Assembly (NCBI GenBank): GCA_023512665.1
Contig: JAILZC010000058.1
Location: forward strand, 1 to 6,420
Length of the DNA stretch: 6,420 bases
DNA from: Candidatus Bipolaricaulota bacterium
Lineage (GTDB): Bacteria > Bipolaricaulota > Bipolaricaulia > RBG-16-55-9 > DRXL01
Direction: 5' to 3'
Part shown: piece by piece, positions 5,008-6,420 of the stretch
Layout: each line of letters opens with the position of its first letter
How positions within the stretch are numbered: position 1 is the stretch's first letter
Notes under the pieces: model-generated
Database searches by the model: none
What the model was told of the DNA's origin: nothing
What the model saw: the letters and a program-made list of their open reading frames with translations, nothing else
Translations under genes and position numbers: made by a program

Positions 5008-5316
5008 TTAAGGCCACAGGTGCTTTCCATCGCGACAGATGATCCCCAGGGCCTCGAGATAGGACAGACAACGTTCTCTGCGTCGCAGCCACCGCAGGTG
5101 CCCCTCTTGGGCGTCGAGCTCATCTTTGTACGTCTCCAGCTCAACGTCACCATAGCCGGCGCCGCGCTGCAGCACATAGCAATACGATTTATAGTCCGAT
5201 GGGCTGCCCAGAGTGCGCACTTCGATCTCCTTGCCGTCGCGCTCGTCAATCTTGCTGCGCAGGAGCAATTGGGGTGTCTGTTGAGAGGCTAACTCGTGTC
5301 TTGAAGGGTGGAACAT
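5008..5316 (-). CDS. Hypothetical protein, ~102 residues
   Basis: I do not recognise this protein. It is soluble, without signal peptide or membrane span. The middle holds alternating strands (KEIEVRTLG at 29-37, YKSYCYVLQRG at 42-52, DVELETY at 57-63), then a charged helix DELDAQEGHLRWLRRRERC (65-83) and a C-terminal part ending KHLWP. The T-Y-x3-E-L-D-A-x2-G-H-x2-W pattern resembles small uncharacterised proteins with a 'TY...A..GH' motif, but this is only an impression. AAGGAG (5333-5328) is 11 bases before ATG 5316 and 5 bases before an in-frame TTG at 5322, so the true start may be the TTG (104 residues). It lies about 60 bases downstream of the CcsA gene on the same strand and converges with the operon. 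Confidence 0.65.
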   Translation of the reverse strand: MFHPSRHELASQQTPQLLLRSKIDERDGKEIEVRTLGSPSDYKSYCYVLQRGAGYGDVELETYKDELDAQEGHLRWLRRRERCLSYLEALGIICRDGKHLWP

Positions 5317-5342
5317 AGTCAACTACTCTCCTTGACGCTACA

Positions 5343-5371
5343 AGTTTAGCTCAAGACAAAGAAAAGTGCAA
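5343..5371 (-). promoter_or_regulatory. Weak candidate promoter for the hypothetical gene
   Basis: On the minus strand TTGCAC (5371-5366) and TAAACT (5348-5343) are 17 bases apart, upstream of the AAGGAG site. Matches to consensus are poor (three and four of six), so the gene may instead be read through from the CcsA gene. Confidence 0.2.
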
Positions 5372-5382
5372 GATGGCGCAGC

Positions 5383-6360
5383 TCACACGAAGCTGTGCAG
5401 GCTCGCCACAAAGTAATTGATCCCGATCCACGCGTAGAGCACTGCAAAATATCCCAAGACCGACAGCCATGCCACCAAGCCGCCGCGCCAGCCCGCATCG
5501 CGCGCCCCCCACGTCAGCCGCGCGTGTAAATAGATCGCATAGACAAGCGCTGCGACAAGCATCGCCGTCTCTTTGGGGTCCCAGCCCCAGTACCGACTCC
5601 ACGCTTGCTCCGCCCAAATCCCCCCGAAGACAAATCCCCCTATCGCATAGAACGGAAACCCCAAAGCGTTACAGCGATAGACCATCTCTTCGATATTCTC
5701 TAAAAATTCCCACGCGACAGGGCGCTGCTCCCTGTGCACGAAGAGCAACAGCCCGCCAAAGCCCGCGCAGAGCAGCCCAAAGAGCGCCACTGCCGCGAGC
5801 ATCTTCTCGGGGTGCAATGTAGCAAAGAGCGGGATCACGAAGAAGATAGTCGCCGCGATGACAGCGAGAAGCGCCCCAAAGAGCAGAAAGAGCTTCTTCT
5901 CGTAGCGACGCCATAGATAGACGAGCGTTGCCCCAAACCCGCTGGTGAAGAACGCGATCCCTAGCACCATAAAGAGCACGTGCACCGTCAGCCAATAGCT
6001 CTGCAAGCTCGCTGGAACTCCCGTCGGGGCGCTGGGCGCAAAGCTCGGCGAAGCAGCCACAGAGAGCATCACGAACGCCGCCCCGGTGACGAAGACCCCC
6101 ACCTGCTTGATCTGGAACTTGCGCTCCATCACGAAATAGATCAGCGGGATGAGCCAGGCGAAGAACGTCAAGGTCTCATAGGTTGTGGAGAGGGGCAGCA
6201 GCAAGACCTTGACCCACTGAGAGGCGTTGCCCAGCTCAATCACCCGCGCGATGACCCCAGCACCGGAAATGATCAAGCTGACTATAAGGGCGCGGGTTGC
6301 CCAGACCCCCCACGCCGAGAGCCCCCACGAGACGCTGGGCGCGATAATGCCTAGGGGTGC
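5383..6360 (-). CDS. CcsA/ResC-type cytochrome c biogenesis protein (start not located)
   Basis: This polytopic haem-handling membrane protein belongs to System II cytochrome c assembly, which with CcsB/ResB moves and attaches haem to apocytochromes outside the membrane. Numbering from the in-frame TTG at 6276, the signature is at 221-237: W221-A, W226, Y229-W-G-W232-D-P-K-E236-T, the haem-binding WWD-type segment. Conserved histidines are H99 (LTVHVLF) and H251 (YLHARL). LSTTYETLTFFAWL (29-42) also fits. Two extra hydrophobic segments (~129-152 and ~158-180) lie between the usual YLWRRYEKK turn and LENIEEMVYRCNALGFP. TTG 6276 has no ribosome site and falls inside a hydrophobic stretch, so translation probably begins upstream; the frame stays open through 6360 and even through the repeat to the edge, but I see no ATG, GTG or TTG there. 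No ccsB/resB is in the window. Confidence 0.85.
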   Translation of the reverse strand, partial: APLGIIAPSVSWGLSAWGVWATRALIVSLIISGAGVIARVIELGNASQWVKVLLLPLSTTYETLTFFAWLIPLIYFVMERKFQIKQVGVFVTGAAFVMLSVAASPSFAPSAPTGVPASLQSYWLTVHVLFMVLGIAFFTSGFGATLVYLWRRYEKKLFLLFGALLAVIAATIFFVIPLFATLHPEKMLAAVALFGLLCAGFGGLLLFVHREQRPVAWEFLENIEEMVYRCNALGFPFYAIGGFVFGGIWAEQAWSRYWGWDPKETAMLVAALVYAIYLHARLTWGARDAGWRGGLVAWLSVLGYFAVLYAWIGINYFVASLHSFV

Positions 6361-6361
6361 C

Positions 6362-6415
6362 CCCTCACCCCTATCTCCCCTCTCCCTCGGAGGGGAGAGG
6401 GGACGGGGGTGAGGG
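6362..6415. repeat. GC-rich REP/MITE-like inverted repeat
   Basis: Outer arms CCCTCACCCC (6362-6371) and GGGGTGAGGG (6406-6415) pair exactly. After a short internal mismatch, inner arms TCCCCTCTCCC (6376-6386) and GGGAGAGGGGA (6393-6403) pair exactly around a small loop. The pattern (CCCTCACCCC...CCCTCTCCC...GGGAGAGGGGA...GGGGTGAGGG) resembles short dispersed palindromic repeats found between genes in many bacterial genomes. No T-run follows, so it is not a classical terminator. It borders the unclear 5' end of the CcsA-type gene. Confidence 0.75.
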
Positions 6416-6420
6416 TGAAG

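Noticed and set aside
5469..5822. Plus-strand frames opposite the CcsA-type gene (also 5980-6354)
   Set aside because: Arg/Pro/Ser-rich products with no ribosome sites, antisense to the conserved WWD-motif gene.
6362..6415. CRISPR repeat or intrinsic terminator at the right edge
   Set aside because: Only one copy with no spacers, and no T-run after the stem on either strand; it fits a dispersed palindromic repeat.

Overview
The window comes from a bacterium of moderately high GC content. It carries a compact seven-gene plus-strand operon, flanked by a divergent regulator on the left and a minus-strand pair of genes on the right. The block efp - Asp23-family gene - amaP-like - DUF2273 - nusB is an arrangement known from Clostridia and related Gram-positive bacteria. 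Here it sits behind tatC and in front of a GalE-like epimerase, and the proteins are divergent in places. I would not name a phylum: a deep-branching or uncultivated lineage is as likely as a classical Firmicute.

Layout. Minus-strand 1-701 is a Crp/Fnr-family regulator that runs off the left edge and is rich in cysteine. Bases 702-775 hold a compact divergent promoter built on a 15-base palindrome that reads as an extended -10 on both strands. Bases 776-4850 are the operon tatC, efp, asp23-like, amaP-like, DUF2273, nusB, galE-like; its junctions are 3-base gaps or ATGA/GTGA-type overlaps, so one transcript is likely. Bases 4851-5007 are intergenic but not empty. They contain a good sigma70-type promoter, about 100 transcribed bases with two identical copies of TCACCTCCT (the anti-Shine-Dalgarno sequence of 16S rRNA) and a third degenerate copy in a hairpin loop, then a strong intrinsic terminator. 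This looks like an independent small RNA and is the best candidate for something new here. Minus-strand 5316-5008 encodes an unrecognised protein of about 102 residues. Upstream of it, minus-strand ~6360-5383 encodes a CcsA/ResC-type cytochrome c assembly protein whose start is unclear. A 54-base GC-rich inverted repeat of the dispersed REP/MITE type lies at the right edge.

How the parts fit. TatC exports folded, often cofactor-bearing proteins; CcsA attaches haem to exported cytochromes; a Cys-rich Crp/Fnr regulator could sense redox state, oxygen or NO. Together they suggest a respiratory theme at the margins (inference). The operon core is translation and transcription housekeeping (EF-P, NusB) plus an envelope-stress module (Asp23, AmaP, DUF2273) and sugar-nucleotide metabolism. 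Protein-level oddities are an EF-P loop with Gln where Lys or Arg is usual, a roughly 40-residue insertion with two cysteines in the first periplasmic loop of TatC, and an extra hydrophobic hairpin in CcsA.
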